A stretch of DNA of 64,000 nucleotides, from positions 1,674,001-1,738,000 of the forward strand of contig OY292277.1 of NCBI GenBank assembly GCA_958496175.1. The letters run 5' to 3'. Made by a program: the position numbers and the translations under genes. This document shows positions 1-13,400 of this stretch, piece after piece. Every line of letters begins with the position of its first letter. Position 1 is the first letter of the stretch. Source of the DNA: Sisyra terminalis (taxonomy: Eukaryota > Arthropoda > Insecta > Neuroptera > Sisyridae). The notes beneath the pieces are model-generated. The model had not been told where the DNA came from. It saw only the letters and a list, made by a program, of their open reading frames with translations, and made no database searches.

Positions 1-722
1 GTGGACGTCCTGTTACCCACAGGAAGAAAATTTCTTCAAATTGTAATTCACTTAAACGTCCCTTAACTTAATTTCTTGAGAAAACTAAGCCTTATTTTGA
101 AAAATCGGCCATTAAACTGGCCTTATTTCAGACGGAAAATGTCACATCAATTTACGGCTCTAAAACCTCCAGGTTTAAATTCCTGGCAAACTATCCTGAT
201 ACATTAATGTTTCTTTTTTTGAGAACTTGGAGAAAGATTCAAACATTAATATTCAATCAGACTATAGCAAAAAAAAACATCCCTTACATCCGGTTTTTCC
301 CAATTTAAATTGGCCTTGTTTTAGCTTTGAAATGGAATTGTGGACGTCCTGTTACCCACAGGAAGAAAATTTCTACCGATTGAAATTCAATAAAACGTCC
401 CTTATCTTAATTTCTTGAGAAAAAAAAGTCTTAATTTGAAAAATCGGCCATTAAACTGGACTTATTTCAGACGGAAAATGTCACATCAATTTACGGCTCT
501 AAAACTTCCAGGTTTAAATTCCTGGCAAACTATCCCGGTACATTAATGTTTCTTTTTTTGAGAACGTGGAGAAAGATTCAAGCATGAATATTCAATTAGA
601 CTATAGCAAAAGAAAACATCCCTTATATCCGGTTTCTCCCTATTTAAATTGGCCTTGCTTTAGCTTTGAAATGGAATTGTGGACGTCCTGTTACCCACAG
701 GAAGAAAATTTCTTCAAATTGT

Positions 723-1076
723 TATTTATTAGATAGCCTTAAATCTACAAACATTGATATAACAAGGCCTAAATTCATTTTCTAAATTATTTCTTTTTTC
801 AAACAATTCTAATTTGTTGGCAATTCGAATTGTTTAGAATTTTGAATTAAGACAACGCCACAATGTGTTTCGAATTTAGTTGGAAGCTATGAGTACATCC
901 ACCTGACTCACAGGTGGCACTAAAAACTTAAGGTGGTTAAGTGACATTACATGTCAAGAGTTCACACGTTCTAGCATAGATGGAAAGACAGCAGATGTCA
1001 ATTAGACAACTAACTTTTGATAGTATTTCAAATTTTAATTGTATATAATATTAAAATTTAATTGTATTTCTTCACA
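723..1076 (+). repeat. Alien-monomer box, copy 1
   Basis: First of twelve copies of a box that replaces the body of a monomer. It is entered after the normal TTCTTCAAATTG and left at ATTGTAAATCACTAAAAAGCC, which is a divergent restart of the monomer. Its first ~60 bp (AGCCTTAAATCTACAAAC and following) is a diverged direct repeat of the sequence just after the box (AGCCTTAAATCTAAAAACG). The interior has no similarity to the satellite. It holds several inverted repeats: AAACAATTC/GAATTGTTT near the start, CCACCTG-ACTCA-CAGGTGG in the middle, GACAT-TAC-ATGTC, and AAATTTTAAT/ATTAAAATTT near the end. There is no long reading frame. The GTGGACGTCC landmarks around it are about 698 bp apart, so the box takes almost exactly one extra monomer slot. 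Function unknown. Confidence 0.9.
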
Positions 1077-4000
1077 TTGTAAATCACTAAAAAGCCTTAA
1101 ATCTAAAAACGTTGAGAAAACAAGGCCTTATATTGAAAAAACACCCTTTTAAACGGCCTAATTTCTGACGGAAAATGTCACATCAATTTACGGCTCTAAA
1201 ACTTCCCGGTTTAAATTCCCGGCAAACTATCCCGATACATTAATGTTACTTTTTTTGAGAACTTGGAGAAAGATTCAAACATTAATATTCAATCAGACTA
1301 TAGCAAAAAAAAACCATCCCTTATATCCGGTGTTTGCTAATTTAAATTGGCCTTGTTTAAACTTTGAAATGGAATTGTGGACGTCCTGTTACCCACAGGA
1401 AGAAAATTTCTTCCGATTGTATTTCAATAAAACGTCAACAATCTTAATTTATTGGAAAAACTAGGCCTTATTTTGAAAAATCTGTCATTAAACAGGCCTT
1501 ATTTCAGACGGAAAATGTCACATCTATTTAAGGCTCTAAAACTTCCCGGTTTAATTCCCCGCCAACTATCCCGATACATTTATGTTTCTTTTTTTGAGAA
1601 CGTGGGAAAAGATTCAAACATTAATATTCAATCAGACTATAGCAAAAAAAAACATCCCTTATATCCTGTTTTTCCCAACTTAAATTGGCCTTGTTTAAAC
1701 TTTGAAATGGAATTGTGGACGTCCTGTTACCCACAGGAAGAAAATTTCTTCAAATTGTAATTCACTTAAACGTCCCTAATCTTAATTTCTTGAGAAAACT
1801 AGGCCTTATTTTGAAAAATCTTTCATTAAACTGGCCTTATTTCAGACGGAAAATGTCACATCTATTTAAGGCTCTAAAACTTCCGGTTTAAATTCCCGGC
1901 AAACTATCTCGATACATTAATGTTTCTTTTTTTGAGAGCTTGGAAAAAGATTCAAGCATTAATATTCAATTAAACTATAGCAAAAGAAACCATCCCTTAT
2001 ATCCGGTTTTTTCCAATTTAAATTGTCCTTGTTTTAGCTTTAAAATGGAGTTGTGGACGTCCTGTTACCCACAGGAAGAAAATTTCTTCCGATTGTAATT
2101 CACTTAAACGTCCCCAATCTTAATTTCTTGAGAAAACTAGGCCTTATTTTGAAAAATCGGCCATTAAACTGGCCTTATTTCAGACGGAAAATGTCATATC
2201 AATTTACGGCTCTTAAACTTCCCGGTTTAAATTCCCGGCAAACTATCCCGATAAATTAATGTTTCTTTTTTTGAGAACGTGGAGAAAGATTCAAACATTA
2301 ATATTCTATCAGACTATAGCAAAAGAAAACATCCCTTATATCCGGTTTTTCCCAATTTAAATTGGCCTTGTATTAGCTTTGAAATGGAATTGTGGACGTC
2401 CTGTTACCCACAGGAAGAAAATTTCTTCAAATTGTATTTCACTTAAACGTCCCTAATCTTAATTTCTTGAGAAAACTAGGCCTTATTTTGAAAAATCGGC
2501 CATTAAACTGGCCTTATTTCAGACGGAAAATGTCACATCAATTTACGGCTCTAAAACTTCCCGGTATAAATTCCCGGCAAACTATCCCGACAAATTAATG
2601 TTTCTTTTTTTGAGAACGTGGAGAAAGATTCAAACATTAATATTCAATCAGATTATAGCAAAAAAAAACCATCCCTTATATCCGGTTTTTCCCAATTTAA
2701 ATTGGCCATGTTTTAGCTTTGAAATGGAATTGTGGACGTCCTCTTACCCACAGGAAGAAAATTTCTTCAAATTGTAATTCACTTAAACGTCCCTTATCTT
2801 AATTTCTTGAGAAAACTAGGTCTTATTTTGAAAAATCTGTCATTAAACAGGCCTTATTTCAGACGGAAAATGTCTCATCTATTTAAGGCTCTAAAACTTC
2901 CCGGTTTAAATTTCCGGCAAACTATCCCGATACATTAATGTTTCTTTTTTTGAGAACGTGGAAAAAGATTCAAACATTAATATTCAATCAGACTATAGCA
3001 AAAAAAACCATCCCTTATATCCGGTTTTTCCCAATTTAAATTGGCCTTGTTTAAACTTTTGAAATGGAATTGTGGACGTCCTGTTACCCACAGGAAGAAA
3101 ATTTCTTCAAATTGTAATTCACTTAAACGTCCCTAATCTTAATTTCTTGAGAAAACTAGGCCTTATTTTGAAAAATCTGTCATTAAACAGGCCTTATTTC
3201 AGACGGAAAATGTCACATTAATTTACGGCTCTAAAACTACCTGGTTTAAACTCCTGGCAAACTATCCCGATACATTAATGTTTCTTTTTTTGAGAGCTTG
3301 GAAAAAGATTCAAGCATTAATATTCAATTAAACTATAGCAAAAGAAACCATCCCTTATATCCGGTTTTTTCCAATTTAAATTGTCCTTGTTTTAGCTTTA
3401 AAATGGAGTTGTGGACGTCCTGTTACCCACAGGATGAAAATTTCTTCAAATTGTAATTCACTTAAACGTCCCTAATCTTAATTTCTGGAGAAAACTAGGC
3501 CTTATTTTGAAAAATCGGCCATTAAACTGGCCTTATTTCAGACGGAAAATGTCACATCAATTTACGGCTCTAAAACTTCCGGTTTAAATTCCCGGCAAAC
3601 TATCTCGATACATTAATGTTTCTTTTTTTGAGAGCTTGGAAAAAGATTCAAGCATTAATATTCAATTAAACTATAGCAAAAGAAACCATCCCTTATATCC
3701 GGTTTTTTCCAATTTAAATTGTCCTTGTTTTAGCTTTAAAATGGAGTTGTGGACGTCCTGTTACCCACAGGAAGAAAATTTCTTCCGATTGTAATTCACT
3801 TAAACATCTCAAATCTTAATTTCTTGAGAAAACTAGGCCTTATTTTGAAAAATCGGCCATTAAACTGGCCTTATTTCAGACGGAAAATGTCATATCAATT
3901 TACGGCTCTTAAACTTCCCGGTTTAAATTCCCGGCAAACTATCCCGATAAATAAATGTTTCTTTTTTTGAGAACGTGGAGAAAGATTCAAACATTAATAT

Positions 4001-5145
4001 TCAATCAGACTATAGCAAAAGAAAACATCCCTTATATCCGGTTTTTCCCAATTTAAATTGGCCTAGTATTAGCTTTGAAATGGAATTGTGGACGTCCTGT
4101 TACCCACAGGAAGAAAATTTCTTCAAATTGCAATTCACTTAAACGTCCCTAATCTTAATTTCTTGAGAAAACTAGGCCTTATTTTGAAAAATCGGCCATT
4201 AAACTGGCCTTATTTCAGACGGAAAATGTCACATCAATTTACGGCTCTAATACTTCCCGGTTTAAATTCCCGGCAAACTATCCCGGCAAATTAATGTTTC
4301 TTTTTTTGAGAACGTGGAGAAAGATTCAAACATTAATATTCAATCAGACTATAGCAAAAAAAAACCATCCCTTATATCCGGTTTTTCCCAATTTAAATTG
4401 GCCTTGTTTTAACTTTGAAATGGAATTGTGGACGTCCTGTTACCCACAGGAAGAAAATTTCTTCAAATTGTAATTCACTTAAACGTCCCTAATCTTAATT
4501 TCTTGAGAAAACTAGGCCTTATTTTGAAAAATCGGCCATAAAACTGGCCTTATTTCAGACGGAAAATGTCATATCAATTTACGGCTCTTAAACTTCCCGG
4601 TTTAAATTCCCGGCAAACTATCCCGATAAATTAATGTTTTTTTTTGAGAACGTGGAGAAAGATTCAAACATTAATATTCAATCAGACTATAGCAAAGAAA
4701 ACATCCCTTATATCCGGTTTTCCCAATTTAAATTGGCCTTGTTTTAAATTTGAAATGGAATTGTGGTCGTCCTGTTACCCACAGGAAGAAAATTTCTTCA
4801 AATTGTAATTCACTTAAACGTCCCTTATCTTAATTTCTTGAGAAAACTAAGCCTTATTTTGAAAAATCGGCCATTAAACTGGCCTTATTTCAGACGGAAA
4901 ATGTCACATCAATTCACGGCTCTAAAACCTCCAGGTATAAATTTCTGGCAAACTATCCCGGTACATTAGTGTTTCTTTTTTTGAGAACGTGGAGAAAGAT
5001 TCAAGCATGAATATTCAATTAGACTATAGCAAAAGAAAACATCCCTTATATCCGGTTTTTCCCTATTTAAATTGGCCTTGTTTTAGCTTTGAAATGGAAT
5101 TGTGGACGTCCTGTTACCCACAGGAAGAAAATTTCTTCAAATTGT

Positions 5146-5498
5146 TATTTATTAGATAGCCTTAAATCTACAAACATTGATATAACAAGGCCTAAATTCA
5201 TTTTCTAAATTATTTCTTTTTTCAAACAATTCTAATTTGTTGGCAATTCGAATTGTTTAGAATTTTGAATTAAGACAACGCCACAATGTGTTTCGAATTT
5301 AGTTGGAAGCTATGAGTACATCCACCTGACTCACAGGTGGCACTAAAAACTTAAGGTGGTTAAGTGACATTACATGTCAAGAGTTCACACGTTCTAGCAT
5401 AGATGGAAAGACAGCAGATGTCAATTTGACAACTAACTTTTGATAGTATTTCAAATTTTAATTGTATATAATATTAAAATTTAATTGTATTTCTTCAC
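5146..5498 (+). repeat. Alien-monomer box, copy 2
   Basis: Full-length copy (353 bp). Downstream it joins monomers carrying ATTTATGTTTC and a GTGGGGAATG variant, instead of the GTTAC variant that follows most copies. This marks a different recombination junction on its right side. Confidence 0.9.
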
Positions 5499-6069
5499 AT
5501 TGTAAATCACTAAAAAGCCTTAAATCTAAAAACGTTGAGAAAACAAGGCCTTATATTGAAAAAACACCCTTTTAAACGGCCTAATTTCTGACGGAAAATG
5601 TCACATCAATTTACGGCTCTAAAACTTCCCGGTTTAAATTCCCGGCAAACTATCCCGATACATTTATGTTTCTTTTTTTGAGAACGTGGGGAATGATTCA
5701 AACATTAATATTCAATCAGACTATAGCAAAAGAAAACATCCCTTATATCCTGTTTTTCCCAATTTAAATTGGTCTTGTTTTAACTTTGAAATGGAATTGT
5801 GGACGTCCAGTTACCCACAGGAAGAAAATTTCTTCAAATTGTAATTCACTTAAACGTCCCTAATCTTAATTTCTTGAGAAAACTAGGCCTTATTTTGAAA
5901 AATCTGTCATTAAACAGGCCTTATTTCAGACGGAAAATGTCTCATCTATTTAAGGCTCTAAAACTTCCGGTTTAAATTCCCGGCAAACTATCCCGATAAA
6001 TTAATGTTTCTTTTTTTGAGAACGTGGAGAAAGATTCAAACATTAATATTCAATCAGACTATAGCAAAA

Positions 6070-9000
6070 GAAAACATCCCTTATATCCGATTTTTCCCAA
6101 TTTAAATTGGCCTTGTATTAGCTTTGAAATGGAATTGTGGACGTCCTGTTACCCACAGGAAGAAAATTTCTTCAAATTGTAATTCACCTAAACGTCCCTA
6201 ATCTTAATTTCTTGAGAAAACTAGGCCTTATTGTGAAAAATCGGCCATTAAACTGGCCTTATTTCAGACGGAAAATGTCACACCATTTTACGGCTCTAAA
6301 CCTTCCCGGTTTAAATTCCCGGCAAACTATCCCGACAAATTAATGTTTCTTTTTTTGAGAACGTGGAGAAAGATTCAAACATTAATATTCAATCATACTA
6401 TAGCAAAAGAAAACATCCCTTATATCTGGTTTTTCCCAATTTAAATTGTCCTTGTTTTAACTTTGAAATGGAATTGTGGACGTCCTGTTACCCACAGGAA
6501 GAAAATTTCATCAAATTGTAATTCACTTAAACGTCCCCAATCTTAATTTCTTGAGAAAACTAGGCCTTATTTTGAAAAATCGGCCATTAAACTGGCCTTA
6601 TTTCAGACGGAAAATGTCAAATCAATTTACGGCTCTTATACTTCCCGGTTTAAATTCCCGGCAAACTATCCCGATAAATTAATGTTTCTTTTTTTGAGAA
6701 CGTGGAGAAAGATTCAAACATTAATATTCAATCAGACTATAGCAAAAGAAAACATCCCTTATATCCGGTTTTTCCCAATTTAAATTGGCCTTGTTTTAGC
6801 TTTGAAATGGAATTGTGGACGTCCTGTTACCCACAGGAAGAAAATTTCTACCGATTGAAATTCAATAAAACGTCCCTTATCTTAATTTCTTGAGAAAAAA
6901 AAGTCTTAATTTGAAAAATCGGCCATTAAACTGGACTTATTTCTGACGGAAAATGTCACATCAATTTACGGCTCTAAAACTTCCAGGTTTAAATTCCTGG
7001 CAAACTATCCCGGTACATTAATGTTTCTTTTTTTGAGAACGTGGAGAAAGATTCAAACATTAATATTCAATCAGACTATAGCAAAAGAAAACATCCCTTA
7101 TATCCGGTTTTTCCCAATTTAAATTGGCCTTGTATTAGCTTTGAAATGGAATTGTGGACGTCCTGTTACCCACAGGAAGAAAATTTCTTCAAATTGTAAT
7201 TCACCTAAACGTCCCTAATCTTAATTTCTTGAGAAAACTAGGCCTTATTGTGAAAAATCGGCCATTAAACTGGCCTTATTTCAGACGGAAAATGTCACAC
7301 CATTTTACGGCTCTAAACCTTCCCGGTTTAAATTCCCGGCAAACTATCCCGACAAATTAATGTTTCTTTTTTTGAGAACGTGGAGAAAGATTCAAACATT
7401 AATACTCAATCAGACTATAGCAATAGAAAACATCCCTTATATCCGGTTTTTCCCAATTTAAATTGACCATGTTTTAGCTTTGAAATGGAATTGTGGACGT
7501 CCTGTTACCCACAGGAAGAAAATTTCTTCAAATTGTAATTCACTTAAACGTCCCCAATCTTAATTTCTTGAGAAAACTAAGCCTTATATTGAAAAATCGG
7601 CCATTAAACTAGCTTTATTTCAGACGGAAAATGTCACATCAATTTACGGCTCTAAAACTTCCAGGTTTAAATTCCTGGCAAACTATCCCGATACATTAAT
7701 GTTTCTTTTTTTGAGAACGTGGAGAAAGATTCAAACATTAATATTCAATCAGACTATAGCAAAAGAAAACATCCCTTATATCCGGTTTTTCCCAATTTAA
7801 ATTGGCCTTGTTTTAGCTTTGAAATGGAATTGTGGACGTCCTGTTACCCACAGGAAGAAAATTTCTACCGATTGAAATTCAATAAAACGTCCCTTATCTT
7901 AATTTCTTGAGAAAAAAAAGTCTTAATTTGAAAAATCGGCCATTAAACTGGACTTATTTCTGACGGAAAATGTCACATCAATTTACGGCTCTAAAACTTC
8001 CAGGTTTAAATTCCTGGCAAACTATCCCGGTACATTAATGTTTCTTTTTTTGAGAACTTAGAGAAAGATTCAAGCATTAATATTCAATTAGACTATAGCA
8101 AAAGAAAACATCCCTTATATCCGGTTTTTCCCTATTTAAATTGGCCTTGTTTTAGTTTTGAAATGGAATTGTGGACGTCCTGTTACCCACAGGAAGAAAA
8201 TTTCTTCAAATTGTTATTTATTAGATAGCCTTAAATCTACAAACATTGATATAACAAGGCCTAAATTCATTTTCTAAATTATTTCTTTTTTCAAACAATT
8301 CTAATTTGTTGGCAATTCGAATTGTTTAGAATTTTGAATTATGACAACGCCACAATGTGTTTCGAATTTAGTTGGAAGCTATGAGTACATCCACCTGACT
8401 CACAGGTGGCACTAAAAACTTAAGGTGGTTAAGTGACATTACATGTCAAGAGTTCACACGTTCTAGCATAGATGGAAAGACAGCAGATGTCAATTAGACA
8501 ACTAACTTTTGATAGTATTTCAAATTTTAATTGTATATAATATTAAAATTTAATTGTATTTCTTCACATTGTAAATCACTAAAAAGCCTTAAATCTAAAA
8601 ACGTTGAGAAAACAAGGCCTTATATTGAAAAAACACCCTTTTAAACGGCCTAATTTCTGACGGAAAATGTCACATCAATTTACGGCTCTAAAACTTCCCG
8701 GTTTAAATTCCCGGCAAACTATCCCGATACATTAATGTTACTTTTTTTGAGAACTTGGAGAAAGATTCAAACATTAATATTCAATCAGACTATAGCAAAA
8801 AAAAACCATCCCTTATATCCGGTGTTTGCTAATTTAAATTGGCCTTGTTTAAACTTTGAAATGGAATTGTGGACGTCCTGTTACCCACAGGAAGAAAATT
8901 TCTTCAAATTGTAATTCACTTAAACGTCCCTAATCTTAATTTCTTGAGAAAACTAGGCCTTATTTTGAAAAATCTGTCATTAAACTGGCCTTATTTCAGA

Positions 9001-10494
9001 CGGAAAATGTCACATCAATTTACGGCTCTAAAACCTCCAGGTTTAAATTCCTGGCAAACTATCCTGATACATTAATGTTTCTTTTTTTGAGAACTTGGAG
9101 AAAGATTCAAACATTAATATTCAATCAGACTATAGCAAAAAAAAACATCCCTTATATCCGGTTTTTCCCAATTTCAATTGGCCTTGTTTCAGCTTTGAAA
9201 TGGAATTGTGGACGTCCTGTTCCCCACAGGAAGAAAATTTCTTCAAATTGCAATTCACTTAAACGTCCCTAATCTTAATTTCTTGAGAAAACTAGGCCTT
9301 ATTTTGAAAAATCGGCCATTAAACTGGCCTTATTTCAGACGGAAAATGTCTCATCAATTTACGGCTCTAAAACTTCCCGGTTTAAATTCCCGGCAAACTA
9401 TCTCGATACATTAATGTTTCTTTTTTTGAGAGCTTGGAAAAAGATTCAAGCATTAATATTCAATTAAACTATAGCAAAAGAAACCATCCCTTATATCCGG
9501 TTTTTTCCAATTTAAATTGTCCTTGTTTTAGCTTTAAAATGGAGTTGTGGACGTCCTGTTACCCACAGGAAGAAAATTTCTTCCGATTGTAATTCACTTA
9601 AACGTCTCAAATCTTAATTTCTTGAGAAAACTAGGCCTTATTTTGAAAAATCGGCCATTAAACTGGCCTTATTTCTGACGGAAAATGTCATATCAATTTA
9701 CGGCTCTTAAACTTCCCGGTTTAAATTCCCGGCAAACTATCCCGGCAAATTAATGTTTCTTTTTTTGAGAACGTGGAGAAAGATTCAAACATTAATATTC
9801 AATCAGACTATAGCAAAAGAAAACATCCCTTATATCCGGTTTTTCCCAATTTAAATTGGCCTAGTATTAGCTTTGAAATGGAATTGTGGACGTCCTGTTA
9901 CCCACAGGAAGAAAATTTCTTCAAATTGCAATTCACTTAAACGTCCCTAATCTTAATTTCTTGAGAAAACTAGGCCTTATTTTGAAAAATCGGCCATTAA
10001 ACTGGCCTTATTTCAGACGGAAAATGTCACATCAATTTACGGCTCTAAAACTTCCCGGTTTAAATTCCCGGCAAACTATCCCGGCAAATTAATGTTTCTT
10101 TTTTTGAGAACGTGGAGAAAGATTCAAACATTAATATTCAATCAGACTATAGCAAAAAAAAACCATCCCTTATATCCGGTTTTTCCCAATTTAAATTGGC
10201 CTTGTTTTAACTTTGAAATGGAATTGTGGACGTCCTGTTACCCACAGGAAGAAAATTTCTTCAAATTGTAATTCACATAAACGTCCCTAATCTTAATTTC
10301 TTGAGAAAACTAGGCCTTATTTTGAAAAATCGGCCATTAAACTGGCCTTATTTCAGACGGAAAATGTCATATCAATTTACGGCTCTTAAACTTCCCGGTT
10401 TAAATTCCCGGCAAACTATCCCGATAAATTAATGTTTTTTTTTGAGAACGTGGAGAAAGATTCAAACATTAATATTCAATCAGACTATAGCAAA
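6070..10494 (+). repeat. 4,425 bp tandem duplication, unit 1 (13 monomer slots)
   Basis: Everything from about 6,070 to 10,494 recurs 4,425 bp downstream, including rare private variants: TATATCCGA (6,083 and 10,508), CTCAATCAGACTATAGCAAT (near 7,405 and 11,830), GAACTTAGAG (near 8,053 and 12,478), and CCTGTTCCCCAC (near 9,217 and 13,642). I saw no difference in the parts compared by eye. The unit contains one alien box (copy 3). Near-identity means a very recent duplication or, less likely, an assembly error. Confidence 0.9.
8215..8567 (+). repeat. Alien-monomer box, copy 3
   Basis: Full-length copy inside the first unit of the 4,425 bp tandem duplication. It has ATGACAACGCC where most copies have AAGACAACGCC, a variant shared only with the copy 4,425 bp downstream. 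Confidence 0.9.
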
Positions 10495-13400
10495 GAAAAC
10501 ATCCCTTATATCCGATTTTTCCCAATTTAAATTGGCCTTGTATTAGCTTTGAAATGGAATTGTGGACGTCCTGTTACCCACAGGAAGAAAATTTCTTCAA
10601 ATTGTAATTCACCTAAACGTCCCTAATCTTAATTTCTTGAGAAAACTAGGCCTTATTGTGAAAAATCGGCCATTAAACTGGCCTTATTTCAGACGGAAAA
10701 TGTCACACCATTTTACGGCTCTAAACCTTCCCGGTTTAAATTCCCGGCAAACTATCCCGACAAATTAATGTTTCTTTTTTTGAGAACGTGGAGAAAGATT
10801 CAAACATTAATATTCAATCATACTATAGCAAAAGAAAACATCCCTTATATCTGGTTTTTCCCAATTTAAATTGTCCTTGTTTTAACTTTGAAATGGAATT
10901 GTGGACGTCCTGTTACCCACAGGAAGAAAATTTCATCAAATTGTAATTCACTTAAACGTCCCCAATCTTAATTTCTTGAGAAAACTAGGCCTTATTTTGA
11001 AAAATCGGCCATTAAACTGGCCTTATTTCAGACGGAAAATGTCAAATCAATTTACGGCTCTTATACTTCCCGGTTTAAATTCCCGGCAAACTATCCCGAT
11101 AAATTAATGTTTCTTTTTTTGAGAACGTGGAGAAAGATTCAAACATTAATATTCAATCAGACTATAGCAAAAGAAAACATCCCTTATATCCGGTTTTTCC
11201 CAATTTAAATTGGCCTTGTTTTAGCTTTGAAATGGAATTGTGGACGTCCTGTTACCCACAGGAAGAAAATTTCTACCGATTGAAATTCAATAAAACGTCC
11301 CTTATCTTAATTTCTTGAGAAAAAAAAGTCTTAATTTGAAAAATCGGCCATTAAACTGGACTTATTTCTGACGGAAAATGTCACATCAATTTACGGCTCT
11401 AAAACTTCCAGGTTTAAATTCCTGGCAAACTATCCCGGTACATTAATGTTTCTTTTTTTGAGAACGTGGAGAAAGATTCAAACATTAATATTCAATCAGA
11501 CTATAGCAAAAGAAAACATCCCTTATATCCGGTTTTTCCCAATTTAAATTGGCCTTGTATTAGCTTTGAAATGGAATTGTGGACGTCCTGTTACCCACAG
11601 GAAGAAAATTTCTTCAAATTGTAATTCACCTAAACGTCCCTAATCTTAATTTCTTGAGAAAACTAGGCCTTATTGTGAAAAATCGGCCATTAAACTGGCC
11701 TTATTTCAGACGGAAAATGTCACACCATTTTACGGCTCTAAACCTTCCCGGTTTAAATTCCCGGCAAACTATCCCGACAAATTAATGTTTCTTTTTTTGA
11801 GAACGTGGAGAAAGATTCAAACATTAATACTCAATCAGACTATAGCAATAGAAAACATCCCTTATATCCGGTTTTTCCCAATTTAAATTGACCATGTTTT
11901 AGCTTTGAAATGGAATTGTGGACGTCCTGTTACCCACAGGAAGAAAATTTCTTCAAATTGTAATTCACTTAAACGTCCCCAATCTTAATTTCTTGAGAAA
12001 ACTAAGCCTTATATTGAAAAATCGGCCATTAAACTAGCTTTATTTCAGACGGAAAATGTCACATCAATTTACGGCTCTAAAACTTCCAGGTTTAAATTCC
12101 TGGCAAACTATCCCGATACATTAATGTTTCTTTTTTTGAGAACGTGGAGAAAGATTCAAACATTAATATTCAATCAGACTATAGCAAAAGAAAACATCCC
12201 TTATATCCGGTTTTTCCCAATTTAAATTGGCCTTGTTTTAGCTTTGAAATGGAATTGTGGACGTCCTGTTACCCACAGGAAGAAAATTTCTACCGATTGA
12301 AATTCAATAAAACGTCCCTTATCTTAATTTCTTGAGAAAAAAAAGTCTTAATTTGAAAAATCGGCCATTAAACTGGACTTATTTCTGACGGAAAATGTCA
12401 CATCAATTTACGGCTCTAAAACTTCCAGGTTTAAATTCCTGGCAAACTATCCCGGTACATTAATGTTTCTTTTTTTGAGAACTTAGAGAAAGATTCAAGC
12501 ATTAATATTCAATTAGACTATAGCAAAAGAAAACATCCCTTATATCCGGTTTTTCCCTATTTAAATTGGCCTTGTTTTAGTTTTGAAATGGAATTGTGGA
12601 CGTCCTGTTACCCACAGGAAGAAAATTTCTTCAAATTGTTATTTATTAGATAGCCTTAAATCTACAAACATTGATATAACAAGGCCTAAATTCATTTTCT
12701 AAATTATTTCTTTTTTCAAACAATTCTAATTTGTTGGCAATTCGAATTGTTTAGAATTTTGAATTATGACAACGCCACAATGTGTTTCGAATTTAGTTGG
12801 AAGCTATGAGTACATCCACCTGACTCACAGGTGGCACTAAAAACTTAAGGTGGTTAAGTGACATTACATGTCAAGAGTTCACACGTTCTAGCATAGATGG
12901 AAAGACAGCAGATGTCAATTAGACAACTAACTTTTGATAGTATTTCAAATTTTAATTGTATATAATATTAAAATTTAATTGTATTTCTTCACATTGTAAA
13001 TCACTAAAAAGCCTTAAATCTAAAAACGTTGAGAAAACAAGGCCTTATATTGAAAAAACACCCTTTTAAACGGCCTAATTTCTGACGGAAAATGTCACAT
13101 CAATTTACGGCTCTAAAACTTCCCGGTTTAAATTCCCGGCAAACTATCCCGATACATTAATGTTACTTTTTTTGAGAACTTGGAGAAAGATTCAAACATT
13201 AATATTCAATCAGACTATAGCAAAAAAAAACCATCCCTTATATCCGGTGTTTGCTAATTTAAATTGGCCTTGTTTAAACTTTGAAATGGAATTGTGGACG
13301 TCCTGTTACCCACAGGAAGAAAATTTCTTCAAATTGTAATTCACTTAAACGTCCCTAATCTTAATTTCTTGAGAAAACTAGGCCTTATTTTGAAAAATCT

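Noticed and set aside
723..1076. Alien box as a recent transposon insertion with target-site duplication
   Set aside because: The flanking ~60 bp direct repeats are diverged satellite sequence of monomer phase, not a short identical target duplication, and no matching terminal inverted repeats were found at the box ends.
9075..9272. ATG-started frame of about 65 codons (MFLFLRTWRKIQ...)
   Set aside because: It overlaps the other satellite frame, spans the monomer boundary, is present only in a few monomer subtypes and has no recognisable domain.
9886..10092. 68-codon open frame repeated in dozens of monomers (MDVLLPTGRKFLQ...)
   Set aside because: It starts at GTG, which is not a normal eukaryotic start. 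It is broken by stops or frameshifts in many monomers, and its amino-acid variants simply mirror the DNA haplotypes. It is a by-product of the satellite.
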